From Pandoraea captiosa (GTDB lineage: Bacteria; Pseudomonadota; Gammaproteobacteria; Burkholderiales; Burkholderiaceae), in contig NZ_CABPSQ010000012.1 of assembly GCF_902459775.1 (NCBI RefSeq), positions 91,642-155,641 of the forward strand: a stretch of DNA of 64,000 nucleotides. Direction: 5' to 3'. Shown one piece after another: positions 17,788 through 26,400 of the stretch (positions within the stretch are counted from its first letter, which is position 1; every line of letters starts with the position of its first letter). A model generated the notes under the pieces. The model saw nothing but the letters and a program-made list of their open reading frames with translations. It did not search any database and was not told the DNA's origin. Both the position numbers and the translations under genes were made by a program.

Positions 17788-19995
17788 ATGGCAATTACGA
17801 CTAGAACAAGGCCTGACCGGCACGCCGCGGTCGTCGACGTGACGATCCGGGATTATCTCAACACCCTTTTTTACTATCGCAAGATTGCCACGACGGTGTT
17901 CCTCGCCATTGTGGCGCTCGGCATTCTCGTCGCGCTCTTCGTGCCGATTCCGTATCGCGCACAGGCCACGTTGCTCGTGCTCAATGCGGGGTACTACGAC
18001 CAGACCAACAATCCGAACGGCGGTGTGTCGCTGCAACCCCCGCCCGGACAGTTGAACGGTGTGGAAGCGCAGATTCTCTCCAGCCCCGAACTGCACCGCG
18101 ACGTCATCCTCTCGAAGCTCGGCCCGAGTGCGACGGCAAGCGAGATCGACCGCGAGTTGCAGAACTTCGAGAAGCGTCTGCACATCGAGCAGAACGATCT
18201 GGCCAACACCATCACGCTGACCTATTCGGATACCGATCCGAAGGCGGCGGCCGATGCGCTGGCGCGCCTGCTCGACAAGTACTTCCGTCAGCGCGCATCG
18301 ATCTTCACGCAGGGTCGCGTCAACCTGCTGGTCAGCCAGCGCGACGACGTGGGCAAGCAACTCGACAAGGCAGACGCCGATCTGCTCGCGTTCCAGAAGA
18401 AGCACGGCATCGTGAAGATCGACGATCAGACGTCGCGCGCCGTGATGCTCGAAGCGCAACTCGTGCAGCGCAAGCTCGAAACCGATGCGAAGCTCGCTCA
18501 GGACCGCAGCGAACTGAAGTCGCTGCAAAGCTCGACCCGGGACGTGCGCTCGACGATTCCGATCTACACGGACGACTCCGAGACCAGCCGCGCGATCAAC
18601 ACGCTGCAAGGTTCGCTGAGCGAGCTGGAGAACAAGCGCGCCGACTTCGCATCGCGCTACATGGCGACCTCGCCGTTCGTGGTGCAGCTCGACAAGCAGA
18701 TCGCCGACATGCGCGCGAACATCGCCAAGCAGCGTCAGGAGATGATGACCGCCACGCGCTTGGGCCATAACAACTATTACGACGTGGTGCAGGAACGTCT
18801 TGCCGTGCTCAACGCGAGCATCGCCGGTGGCGTGGCCCAGCAAGCGGAGCTCGAAGCGCAGATCAAGGACACCCGCAGCAAGCTGCAAGGCATGAGCGAC
18901 GTGTCGAGCCAGTTGAGTCAGTTGCAGGCGCGTCGCGACATTCTCGCCGACAGCTTCAAGGACCGTTCGCGCCAGGTGGAACTCGCCCGCGTGCAGCAGG
19001 GTCAGGTCAGCCAGATCAACGGCACCAACGTGCGCGTCATTCAGGCGCCTTTCCCGCCGTCGCAACGCAGCGTGTCGGCCAGCCTGCTGATTGCCGCGTC
19101 GATTGCCGCCGGCCTGTTGATCTCTGCGCTCACGGTGCTGATTCTGTCGAGCCTGCGCGAAACGTTCCTCAGCCCGGAACAAGTCGAACGCGCGCTGCTG
19201 CTGCCGGTGGTGAACGCCCCGGTGCTGCTCGGCGGGGCACGAGCCGGTGGCGCCGGTGCCGCCGGTGCCGCTGACGTTACCGGTTCCGGCGGCGCGACAG
19301 CGGGTGGCGCGAATGCCGAACCCGCCTATGCGCGTCCCGCGCATCTGGCCTACGGTCGCATGATCGCCGCGATCAATAGCAGCACCGACGCGCATGCCAA
19401 GGTGGTGATGGTGTTGTCGACCGGCAGAAACGACGGCCAGTCTTCCGTCATTCAAGGGCTTACAAGCGAACTCGAATATCGCTCCGACAAACCGATTCTG
19501 ATTCTGGACATCGCCTCGACGCCCGACGCGCCGGTATATGGCAAGCCGAACGCGCAAGGCCTGCTGGAATGGCCATCGAACGGCAGCAGCCGCACCGCCG
19601 GCGCCGAGGGCGGCGTCCGCATCAATGCAGATGCCGCCGGAGCGCTTGCGGACCTGACGTTCACGCGTGTCGATCGTCACAACATCGTTGTGGCGCAACC
19701 GCGCAGCGGCGCCATTCCGTCGTCGTGGCAGCAGGTCACGCGGCTGTTCGACGGGCTGCGCGAGTCGCACGACTACATCGTCGTGCATGCGCCGCCGTCG
19801 AGTCAGTCGTTCAGCGGCATCGAAAACGCGTCGCTGGCGGACGCCACGGTGCTCGTGGTGCGCGCGGAAGCCACGCGCAAGCCGGTCATTGCCGGTCTCA
19901 AGGCGCAGGTCGAAGACGCGGGAGGCCGCCTCATTGGCGTGGCGCTCACGCATCGTCGCGGCTACATTCCGAGCTTCATCTACCGGTTCTTCTAA
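17788..19995 (+). CDS. Wzc/GumC-like polysaccharide co-polymerase with degenerate BY-kinase domain
   Basis: 735 residues. An N-terminal Wzz domain has TM1 at ~34-55 (TTVFLAIVALGILVALFVPI), and a long periplasmic coiled coil (~190-400) leads to TM2 at ~431-455. A Gly/Ala-rich linker precedes a C-terminal Rossmann domain of the bacterial tyrosine-kinase/ParA type (~525-735). Where active kinases have a Walker A with GKS/T, this reads LSTGRNDGQSSVIQG with no Lys. The Walker A' strand ILILDIAST keeps one Asp, and the C-terminus (GYIPSFIYRFF) has only two Tyr. It therefore probably works as a length-control/export scaffold without autophosphorylation. Confidence 0.88.
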   Translation: MAITTRTRPDRHAAVVDVTIRDYLNTLFYYRKIATTVFLAIVALGILVALFVPIPYRAQATLLVLNAGYYDQTNNPNGGVSLQPPPGQLNGVEAQILSSPELHRDVILSKLGPSATASEIDRELQNFEKRLHIEQNDLANTITLTYSDTDPKAAADALARLLDKYFRQRASIFTQGRVNLLVSQRDDVGKQLDKADADLLAFQKKHGIVKIDDQTSRAVMLEAQLVQRKLETDAKLAQDRSELKSLQSSTRDVRSTIPIYTDDSETSRAINTLQGSLSELENKRADFASRYMATSPFVVQLDKQIADMRANIAKQRQEMMTATRLGHNNYYDVVQERLAVLNASIAGGVAQQAELEAQIKDTRSKLQGMSDVSSQLSQLQARRDILADSFKDRSRQVELARVQQGQVSQINGTNVRVIQAPFPPSQRSVSASLLIAASIAAGLLISALTVLILSSLRETFLSPEQVERALLLPVVNAPVLLGGARAGGAGAAGAADVTGSGGATAGGANAEPAYARPAHLAYGRMIAAINSSTDAHAKVVMVLSTGRNDGQSSVIQGLTSELEYRSDKPILILDIASTPDAPVYGKPNAQGLLEWPSNGSSRTAGAEGGVRINADAAGALADLTFTRVDRHNIVVAQPRSGAIPSSWQQVTRLFDGLRESHDYIVVHAPPSSQSFSGIENASLADATVLVVRAEATRKPVIAGLKAQVEDAGGRLIGVALTHRRGYIPSFIYRFF

Positions 19996-20014
19996 GGCCT
20001 CGGTGCAGACCCTC

Positions 20015-21004
20015 ATGCCCCAAATCAGCGCGATCCTGCCGATCAAGACCCGCGGACGACACTACGCCGACAACATCGGTCGTTGCGACATCCTCTTCTC
20101 GTCGCTGCGACACTTCACGACGCCGGACCTGTTCCATCGCTTCGTGATCATCGTGCCGCACGACGAAGTCGAGGAAGTGCGTAGCTATGCGAAGGCGTGG
20201 TCCGACTTCCCCATCGAAGTGATCGACGAGTCGCTGTACATGGGGGCGTTCAACGAGTTCTCGCAGCGGCACCAGATCCGTAACTGGCATCGTCAGCAGA
20301 TCATCAAGATCAACGCGCCGGAGTGGATCGAGACCGAGTACTTCCTCATCTTCGATCCCGACTGTTTCGCCACCCACGCCTTCGACTACGACTCGCTCAT
20401 CGTCGACGGCCGTGCGATCACGCACCTCAAGGGACGAAGCGTCGAGCCGTACTACTGGGAAGCGTCGGCCAAGCTGCTCGATGTCGATCCGCATCTGGAT
20501 CGCGAAGGCGTGTGGTGGACGCCCGCAACGCTCTCGCGCTCGCTGTGCCTGTCGCTGCAGGCGCGGCTCGAAGCTGTGCACGGTACGGACTGGAAGCGCG
20601 TGCTGCTCGCGAACTACGCCATCGACTGGACGGAATACACGCTGTACTGGCTCAACGCCGAGCGGGCCGGCCTGCTCGACAAGTACCACACGCAGGCCGT
20701 GCCCCCGCAGCGCACGCTGCACGCCGACGAGAGCGTGTGGTTTGCCGACAAGATGCAGGAGTGGGACGCCGCGCACTACTTCGCCCCCGAAAGCGATGGA
20801 TTGTTCGCCGTGGTGCAGAGCAATACGAAGATTCCGCTCGATCAGGTCGTGGCGAAGCTCTCGCCGTATTTCCCGATCGACATTCAGCCGTACGAGCGTC
20901 ACGTGGACCCTGCGCTCAAGGGCGCAGAGTTATACTCGGCGGTCGTGCGCAAGGGGCTCAAGATGGTCAAGAAGTTGCTGGGCAACGGCGCGGGTATCAA
21001 ATAA
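20015..21004 (+). CDS. DUF6492-like putative glycosyltransferase
   Basis: 329 residues from the ATG at 20015. The N-terminus reads ISAILPIKTRGRHYADNIGR and a mid-protein block reads YFLIFDPDCFATHAFDYDSL, a plausible DxD metal/nucleotide-sugar site of a GT-A fold. It resembles DUF6492 proteins found in polysaccharide loci; that family assignment is from memory of the pattern. It follows the Wzc-like gene by 19 bp and precedes the acyltransferase by 16 bp, so it is in one operon with both. As the locus is short of transferases, it is a good candidate for the missing GT. Confidence 0.7.
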   Translation: MPQISAILPIKTRGRHYADNIGRCDILFSSLRHFTTPDLFHRFVIIVPHDEVEEVRSYAKAWSDFPIEVIDESLYMGAFNEFSQRHQIRNWHRQQIIKINAPEWIETEYFLIFDPDCFATHAFDYDSLIVDGRAITHLKGRSVEPYYWEASAKLLDVDPHLDREGVWWTPATLSRSLCLSLQARLEAVHGTDWKRVLLANYAIDWTEYTLYWLNAERAGLLDKYHTQAVPPQRTLHADESVWFADKMQEWDAAHYFAPESDGLFAVVQSNTKIPLDQVVAKLSPYFPIDIQPYERHVDPALKGAELYSAVVRKGLKMVKKLLGNGAGIK

Positions 21005-21020
21005 GACAGGACCCGATTCC

Positions 21021-22214
21021 ATGAGCAGTACGGGCAGCACGGGCAGTACAGGCAACATCGGCAACACAGGCAACACCGACAGCACGCGTGGCCGGATGGT
21101 CGGCATCGAGATCCTGCGATTTTTCAGTGCGTTCGCGGTGCTCGTCTGGCATTACCAGCATTTCTTCTTCCGGCCCGAAACGGCGTCCATCGAAGTGGTG
21201 CGCGACACGCAGCCGCTCTACGCGCTGTTGCATCCGTTCTACGATTTCGGATGGCTCGGCGTGAACGTCTTCTGGACGATCTCCGGCTTCATTTTCTTCA
21301 ACCGCTATCTGTCGAAGATCGTTGCCCGCCAGGTCTCCGGCGGCCTGTTCTTCCTGAACCGTTTCTCGCGGTTGTACCCGCTGCATATCGTCACGCTCGT
21401 GGTCGTGGCGCTGTTGCAGACGTATTACGTGCGCGAGAACCACGCGTTCTTCGTTTATCCGTACAACACGCCTTACGACTTCTTCGTCAACGTGATCTTC
21501 GCGTCCGGCTGGTTGACGCCGTACACCGACTCATTCAACGGTCCGGTGTGGAGCGTATCGACGGAAATCGTGATTTATGTGGCGTTCTTCCTGCTGGCGC
21601 GATGCTGTCGCATCGGTCTCGGGTGGACGTTGCTGATCATGTGCCTCTCGGCGGCCACAGGGGGCCTGCTGATTCATCAGCACATCAAGGGTAGCGAGTC
21701 GAACATCGTCTTCTGCGCCTTCTACTTTTTCATGGGCGGCGCGGTACACCTGGTTTACGAGCGGTTGCGCGACGTCATCGAGGCACACCGTCGTGCAACG
21801 GTGTTGCTGTGCTGTGCGGGGTATGCGGTATTGTTCGCCGCGTGCGCGCTGTTCGGCGGGACGAAATATCTGGCAGCGACGGTCATTGCACCGGTCTCGA
21901 TCGTGTTGCTGCACGCCATCGAGCCGTGGATTCCTGAACGGTTCGCGTCGCCCATCGCCAATCTCGGCAACACGACATATTCCAGCTATCTGATTCACTT
22001 TCCGCTGCAACTCACGACGGTGATCGTGTTGCAGCGTATGGGCATGTCGAGCGCGACCCTGGCCATGAGTCCATGGTTCCTGGCGGCCTATCTGATCGTG
22101 GTGTTCGTGCTTGCGCGGTGGGTCTATCGGGCGCTGGAGGCACCGGCGCAGACGTTCCTGCGGCGGCGTCTGGCCTGGCTCGGCGGGCGCTCGCGGCGCG
22201 GCGCCGCGAACTGA
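21021..22214 (+). CDS. Acyltransferase family 3 (OafA/WcaH-like) membrane protein
   Basis: 397 residues. A low-complexity Ser/Thr/Gly/Asn N-terminus (STGSTGSTGNIGNTGNT) is followed by RGRMVGIEILRFFSAFAVLVW with the catalytic-type His in VWHYQHFF, then about ten membrane segments with FWTISGFIFFNRYLSK and NRFSRLYPLHI, hallmarks of acyltransferase 3. It would O-acetylate (or otherwise O-acylate) the exopolysaccharide. I start at 21021, 16 bp after the preceding stop; upstream in-frame codons lie within that gene. The tail is basic (RRRLAWLGGRSRRGAAN). Confidence 0.88.
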   Translation: MSSTGSTGSTGNIGNTGNTDSTRGRMVGIEILRFFSAFAVLVWHYQHFFFRPETASIEVVRDTQPLYALLHPFYDFGWLGVNVFWTISGFIFFNRYLSKIVARQVSGGLFFLNRFSRLYPLHIVTLVVVALLQTYYVRENHAFFVYPYNTPYDFFVNVIFASGWLTPYTDSFNGPVWSVSTEIVIYVAFFLLARCCRIGLGWTLLIMCLSAATGGLLIHQHIKGSESNIVFCAFYFFMGGAVHLVYERLRDVIEAHRRATVLLCCAGYAVLFAACALFGGTKYLAATVIAPVSIVLLHAIEPWIPERFASPIANLGNTTYSSYLIHFPLQLTTVIVLQRMGMSSATLAMSPWFLAAYLIVVFVLARWVYRALEAPAQTFLRRRLAWLGGRSRRGAAN

Positions 22215-22296
22215 CGGTTGGCACGTTGCTGAGGTGCTGCTGACGCCGTGCCGAACCCTGTGCCGCCACATCGTCGGGACGTAGCGATCACGCCGG

Positions 22297-22521
22297 TCAA
22301 TGATGGTGATGGTGGTGATGCGACCAGAGCGGGTCCATCGAATCGACGAACGACGCAACGGCGTCCTTGTCGCCCGTGGCGTGGCGCATCAGCTGGCCGC
22401 ACTTGCACCAGCCCTGATACGGCGTGATGTGCGAACAGGCGGTCGTCTTCTGCAGATACAGCGTGACGGGTTTGGCACACTTGGTGCACTTGAACTTGAG
22501 AGTCAGGGCGGGTCGGCTCAT
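22297..22521 (-). CDS. Small zinc-ribbon-like protein with a natural C-terminal His7 tail
   Basis: 74 residues. CTKC at ~12-15 and CKCG at ~39-42, with another Cys at 29, suggest a zinc ribbon. The C-terminus DPLWSHHHHHHH is seven histidines before the stop, encoded by mixed CAT/CAC codons. I do not recognise the family. The chosen ATG at 22521 follows from where the alignable body begins; upstream in-frame sequence crosses a hairpin. Its role may be metal handling, but this is inference from residues only. Confidence 0.7.
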   Translation of the reverse strand: MSRPALTLKFKCTKCAKPVTLYLQKTTACSHITPYQGWCKCGQLMRHATGDKDAVASFVDSMDPLWSHHHHHHH

Positions 22522-22664
22522 CGGCAATCCATCATGCGGCGCGCGACGGGGCGCGTCGGTGCAAAAGCGGTATTGTACCGGCAGAGGCCGTTCGCCCGCT
22601 GACGCCGAATCGCCGTGGCGGGTCGCACGAACGTCGCATAAGGATCGGCACAAGCGATGTAAAC

Positions 22665-22703
22665 GCAAGAAGCCGGATGTCGTGAAGACATCCGGCTTCT
22701 TGC
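22665..22703 (-). terminator. Terminator of the tRNA-Ala/tRNA-Glu unit
   Basis: A perfect 17-bp stem GCAAGAAGCCGGATGTC / GACATCCGGCTTCTTGC with a 5-base loop, about 60 bp downstream of tRNA-Glu on the minus strand. The T-run after it is short (GTTT). Confidence 0.75.
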
Positions 22704-22761
22704 TTTGCCGAACCTGACGCCGGCCGACTTCGGTGCAAACCACGGCACCGCTGCCGTTATG

Positions 22762-22837
22762 TGGCGTCCCCTAGGGGATTCGAACCCCTGTACTCACCGT
22801 GAAAGGGTGATGTCCTAGGCCTCTAGACGAAGGGGAC
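22762..22837 (-). tRNA. tRNA-Glu (anticodon UUC)
   Basis: 76 nt reading GTCCCCTTCGTCTAGAGGCC... on the minus strand. The acceptor stem GTCCCCT/AGGGGAC closes, the anticodon loop is CTTTCAC in stem CACC.../GGTG with anticodon TTC, the T-loop is GTTCGAATC, and a genomic CCA is encoded. It lies 17 bp downstream of tRNA-Ala. Confidence 0.96.
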
Positions 22838-22854
22838 AAAAATCGTCATTCGTT

Positions 22855-22930
<76 letters not shown>

Positions 22931-22945
22931 GCGCGAAGAGGCGTG

Positions 22946-22974
22946 ACTATAGCGTATTTGGACAAACTTGGCAA
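22946..22974 (-). promoter_or_regulatory. Sigma-70 promoter of the tRNA-Ala/tRNA-Glu unit
   Basis: On the minus strand TTGCCA (22974-22969), a 17-bp spacer, then TATAGT (22951-22946), followed by a GC-rich discriminator (CACGCC) typical of stringently controlled stable-RNA promoters. The transcript would start about 10 nt before tRNA-Ala. Confidence 0.75.
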
Positions 22975-23014
22975 ACACCGCCTGACCAGGCCGCGCGTGC
23001 TGCGTCCGTGCCTG

Positions 23015-24448
23015 TCAAACCGGCACCCGTCCGTAGGTATCTTCGAACCGGACGATATCGTCCTCGCCGAGATACGTCCCCGACTGCACCTCAATCAATT
23101 CGAGCGCGATTTTGCCCGGATTACGCAAACGGTGCGTTACCCCGAGCGGAATGTAAGTCGATTCATTCTCTGTGAGCAGAATTTCCTTATCACCATTGGA
23201 CACAAGTGCCGTGCCACGCACGACCACCCAGTGTTCCGCACGATGGTGATGCATCTGGCGACTGAGCTGAGCGCCCGGGTTCACCACGATGCGTTTGACC
23301 TGGAACCGATCACCCTGATCGATGCCCTCGTACGTTCCCCAAGGACGCACCACGCGGCGATGCGTCACCGACTCCTGACGCCCGGTCGCATTCAGACGTT
23401 CGACGATCTTCTTCACGTCCTGCGCGCGATCACGGTGCGCCACAAGCACGGCGTCCGCCGTCTCAACGATCACGACGTCGTCCAGACCGATGGTAGCGAC
23501 CATGCGATGCTCTGCGCGGATATAGGAATTGCGGGTATCTTCGACCAACACATCGCCCAGAATGGCGTTGCCGTCGTCGTCGGCTTGCGCCAGTTCCGTC
23601 AGTGCCGCCCACGAACCGATGTCGCTCCAACCTAGCGCATCGGTTGGCACCACGGCAGCGCGGTCCGTATGCTCCATCACCGCATAGTCGATCGACTCGC
23701 TGGCACACGCGGCAAACCGATCGGCGTTCAGGCGGGTGAAGTTCATATCCTGTTGGGCGGCATCGAGCGACGCTCCGGCACATTCGGCGGTTGCCGGGGC
23801 GAATCGGGCGAGTTCGTTGAGGAATGTCGATGCCTTGAAAAGGAACATCCCGCTGTTCCAATAATGCCCGCCGGCAGCCAACAACTCTGCGGCTTTTTGC
23901 GCGTCCGGCTTTTCAACAAACGCTTCGACCTGGCGTGCCTGCCCGCCGCCGACCAGCACGTCACCCGCACGGATATACCCGTAGCCCGTGTTCGGCGCCG
24001 TTGGCCGAATACCGAACGTCACGAGACGCTCATCCAGGGCCGCCTTCACCGCTTCGCCAACCGCTGCGGCGAACGCCGGTTCGTTGCCGATGACATGGTC
24101 CGACGGAAGCACGAGTACTAACGCATCTTCGTCGTGGGACAGACGCATCGCCAGTCGAGCTGCCGCAGCAATGGCAGGGGCGGTATTTCGCGCGACCGGT
24201 TCAAGCACGATCGCTGATACGGACGCCCCTATCTCGCGAAGCTGATCGACCACCAAAAATCGCTGCTCATTGTTCGTGACGACAATCGCGGGCTGGACGC
24301 CGGGAAGGGCCGACGCGCGCTGTACCGTTTGCTGAATCAGCGTCGTGTCGCCGGTCAGCTTGAGGTATTGCTTCGGATAGCCGCCTCGGGACATCGGCCA
24401 CAAACGCGTACCGCTACCACCACACAGGACGATGGGAAAAATTTTCAT
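23015..24448 (-). CDS. manC: Mannose-1-phosphate guanylyltransferase / mannose-6-phosphate isomerase
   Basis: 477 residues, the bifunctional type II enzyme. The N-terminal nucleotidyltransferase has FPIVLCGGSGTRLWPMSR and YPKQYLKL, and FVEKPD in the sugar-binding region. The C-terminal cupin isomerase has RPWGTYEGIDQGDRF and SRQMHHHRAEHWVVV with its metal-binding histidines. It converts fructose-6-phosphate-derived mannose-6-phosphate/mannose-1-phosphate to GDP-mannose in the cytosol. It overlaps the kpsC-like stop by 4 bp (ATGA), so it is the last gene of the GT-kpsC-manC operon. It is the only nucleotide-sugar synthesis gene in the capsule locus, which points to a mannose-containing polymer. 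Confidence 0.95.
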   Translation of the reverse strand: MKIFPIVLCGGSGTRLWPMSRGGYPKQYLKLTGDTTLIQQTVQRASALPGVQPAIVVTNNEQRFLVVDQLREIGASVSAIVLEPVARNTAPAIAAAARLAMRLSHDEDALVLVLPSDHVIGNEPAFAAAVGEAVKAALDERLVTFGIRPTAPNTGYGYIRAGDVLVGGGQARQVEAFVEKPDAQKAAELLAAGGHYWNSGMFLFKASTFLNELARFAPATAECAGASLDAAQQDMNFTRLNADRFAACASESIDYAVMEHTDRAAVVPTDALGWSDIGSWAALTELAQADDDGNAILGDVLVEDTRNSYIRAEHRMVATIGLDDVVIVETADAVLVAHRDRAQDVKKIVERLNATGRQESVTHRRVVRPWGTYEGIDQGDRFQVKRIVVNPGAQLSRQMHHHRAEHWVVVRGTALVSNGDKEILLTENESTYIPLGVTHRLRNPGKIALELIEVQSGTYLGEDDIVRFEDTYGRVPV

Positions 24449-26400
24449 TTTGTGCTCTGGTCTCGATCGTTGAAAAAGGGGGGATCGGTGCGCCAGTGGC
24501 CGGATGCCCCGGCATCCGGTGGCGGCGCATATATCGCTTCGCTACGAAGCCTGTCGCGAAGGGAAGTGAGGAAATACATGGCGACATTGCGCAACCAGCG
24601 CCTCGTCTTTCGGAGGCTGCGGGCCGGTGAGTGCCGCACGGCGACGAGCGGTCGCGCGGCGCGCGGCGCGAGTTGCGCGACGACCGCTTCCGGCGTGGTG
24701 TACAAGCCCAGTCGCCAGTCGAAATACAACGGGTACTTCAGCAACGCTCCTGCTACCAGCATGTCCAGCGTGAGCTCGCGCTCTCGCCAGGGAATCACCC
24801 CCGCATGATCGTGCGTCAGCCCCCAACCGGCATAGAACGGGAGACCGTAGACATGTACGGTCTTGTTCCGCAGCAGTGCATCGAAGCCGGTCAGCGACGA
24901 CAATGTGTGCACTTCGTCGCTAGCTTCGATAAGCGAAACAATATCGGCGTCGCTGTCGACGACATCCGCCACGGCATGTGCATCGATCAGTCCCCGCCGG
25001 TTACCACTCAACACATCCGGGTGCGGCTTGTAGACGATGAATGCCCCCGGGCACGCTGCACGGACTTCGTCCAACAATGCTTGAGCGGTACGCACATGTC
25101 GGGTGCCCAGCCGTATCGACGCATCGTCAGCCACTTGTCCGACGACGAGTACCACGTGCGATCCGACTGGCGCACGCCATGACACTGACCGACGCCCCAG
25201 GTTGTACTTGGTCAGGCCGGCGCTGACGATGCGCTCACGCAACGCTCTGGCGCGAGCCAACTCTTCGGGAGTGAATTGAGTTTCGTTCAGGATTTGCGTC
25301 AGATCGTTGGGCGTTGCCGGATTGAAGTACATGCCGCGCTGATCGACAACCTGACTTCGCGGCGCAATGAAATCGGACCCCAGCCCGTGTGAATGCAGAA
25401 ATCCGTCTTCGATGCGCAGCGGCGGCGCCTCATGAGCCTCGCCGTCTCGCTCACGAGCGCCCCAAAGGGCGACACGCGCGCCTGTCCGGACGGATTGGCC
25501 CGCATTGAGCCACGCTAACGAGCCGCCGCCCGCACGCAGATATGGCGTTGCAAATGGCCGCTTCCATCGCGCAAAACAAAACCCGTCCACCCGATCCAGC
25601 GCGCGATAGCGCTCGGACACAGCGCGCTGTACATCGACGATGTCGAGCACATCAGTCAACGTGCCGCGTCCAAGCGTGACCGGATCGCGATATCGCGCAA
25701 GCTCCAGATAAATGACGCGGAACAGATCGGAAAGACTTGGACGCTCGGATACCGGCAGGACGAAAGCATCGGCGCTCAACCCCCATCCGGCGTAAACCGG
25801 CGTTCCGAAAACGTGCACCGTTGCACCGGCGAGCATACCGAACCAGCCCTCGCTCGACGCCAACGTATAGACATCGGTGGCGTGCGCGAGGTAGTCATGG
25901 GCGTCGCCGTCGTACCATTCGACGCCTTGCCATCTCCTCGCATCGATATGACTGGATAACCATCGCCCTCGCCCGGGATCTCTCGTGCGCACGATCACCA
26001 CGCGCTTTCCGGCGTGATGTGCTCGGGCATGCGCTACCATGCGCGCGAACGCTCTGTGCGAGTTGTTTCGGTCGCCACCGAAAACTCTGGTCTGCCGACG
26101 ACGCTCGTCAATGAGCAGCACGACCTTTGCCGAACTTGGCATTGTCGGTGCGCGATTCCAGCGCGCCAGCACTGGCGCCGCCTGCGACGACCGAACTCGC
26201 AACATCAACGCATCCACATCCCGCACGTTGTCGTGCGATGCGAGTTTGACCAGCGCACGCGCAATGTCGCTGCGTTGCAGCGGGCGATCGAACCACGATA
26301 ACCACGCCGAAGCGCAGCGCCCGCCCGAACCGATCGGGCCGCGCGATGCCGCCCGATCCCGGGCGGTAACGTCAGAATTAGCGCTCGTACTCTCGACCAT
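24445..26400 (-). CDS. kpsC: Capsular polysaccharide beta-Kdo transferase KpsC-like
   Basis: 651 residues, close to the ~675 of E. coli KpsC. The two homologous GT modules are visible as repeated signatures: VHVFGTPVYAGWGLSADAF in the first half and VHVYGLPFYAGWGLTHDHA in the second, each after an ASSEGWFGMLA or LSSLTGFDALL type block. KpsC adds the alternating-linkage beta-Kdo residues to the lysophosphatidylglycerol acceptor that KpsS has primed, making the terminal linker of group 2 capsules. It overlaps both neighbours by 4 bp. B. pseudomallei wcbA is the equivalent gene in the same order (wcbB-wcbA-manC side). Confidence 0.92.
   Translation of the reverse strand: MVESTSANSDVTARDRAASRGPIGSGGRCASAWLSWFDRPLQRSDIARALVKLASHDNVRDVDALMLRVRSSQAAPVLARWNRAPTMPSSAKVVLLIDERRRQTRVFGGDRNNSHRAFARMVAHARAHHAGKRVVIVRTRDPGRGRWLSSHIDARRWQGVEWYDGDAHDYLAHATDVYTLASSEGWFGMLAGATVHVFGTPVYAGWGLSADAFVLPVSERPSLSDLFRVIYLELARYRDPVTLGRGTLTDVLDIVDVQRAVSERYRALDRVDGFCFARWKRPFATPYLRAGGGSLAWLNAGQSVRTGARVALWGARERDGEAHEAPPLRIEDGFLHSHGLGSDFIAPRSQVVDQRGMYFNPATPNDLTQILNETQFTPEELARARALRERIVSAGLTKYNLGRRSVSWRAPVGSHVVLVVGQVADDASIRLGTRHVRTAQALLDEVRAACPGAFIVYKPHPDVLSGNRRGLIDAHAVADVVDSDADIVSLIEASDEVHTLSSLTGFDALLRNKTVHVYGLPFYAGWGLTHDHAGVIPWRERELTLDMLVAGALLKYPLYFDWRLGLYTTPEAVVAQLAPRAARPLVAVRHSPARSLRKTRRWLRNVAMYFLTSLRDRLRSEAIYAPPPDAGASGHWRTDPPFFNDRDQSTK

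Noticed and set aside
17707-20046. 779-codon open frame on the minus strand
   Set aside because: It is antisense to the Wzc-like gene; composition is Arg/His-rich with no domains, a GC-codon artefact.
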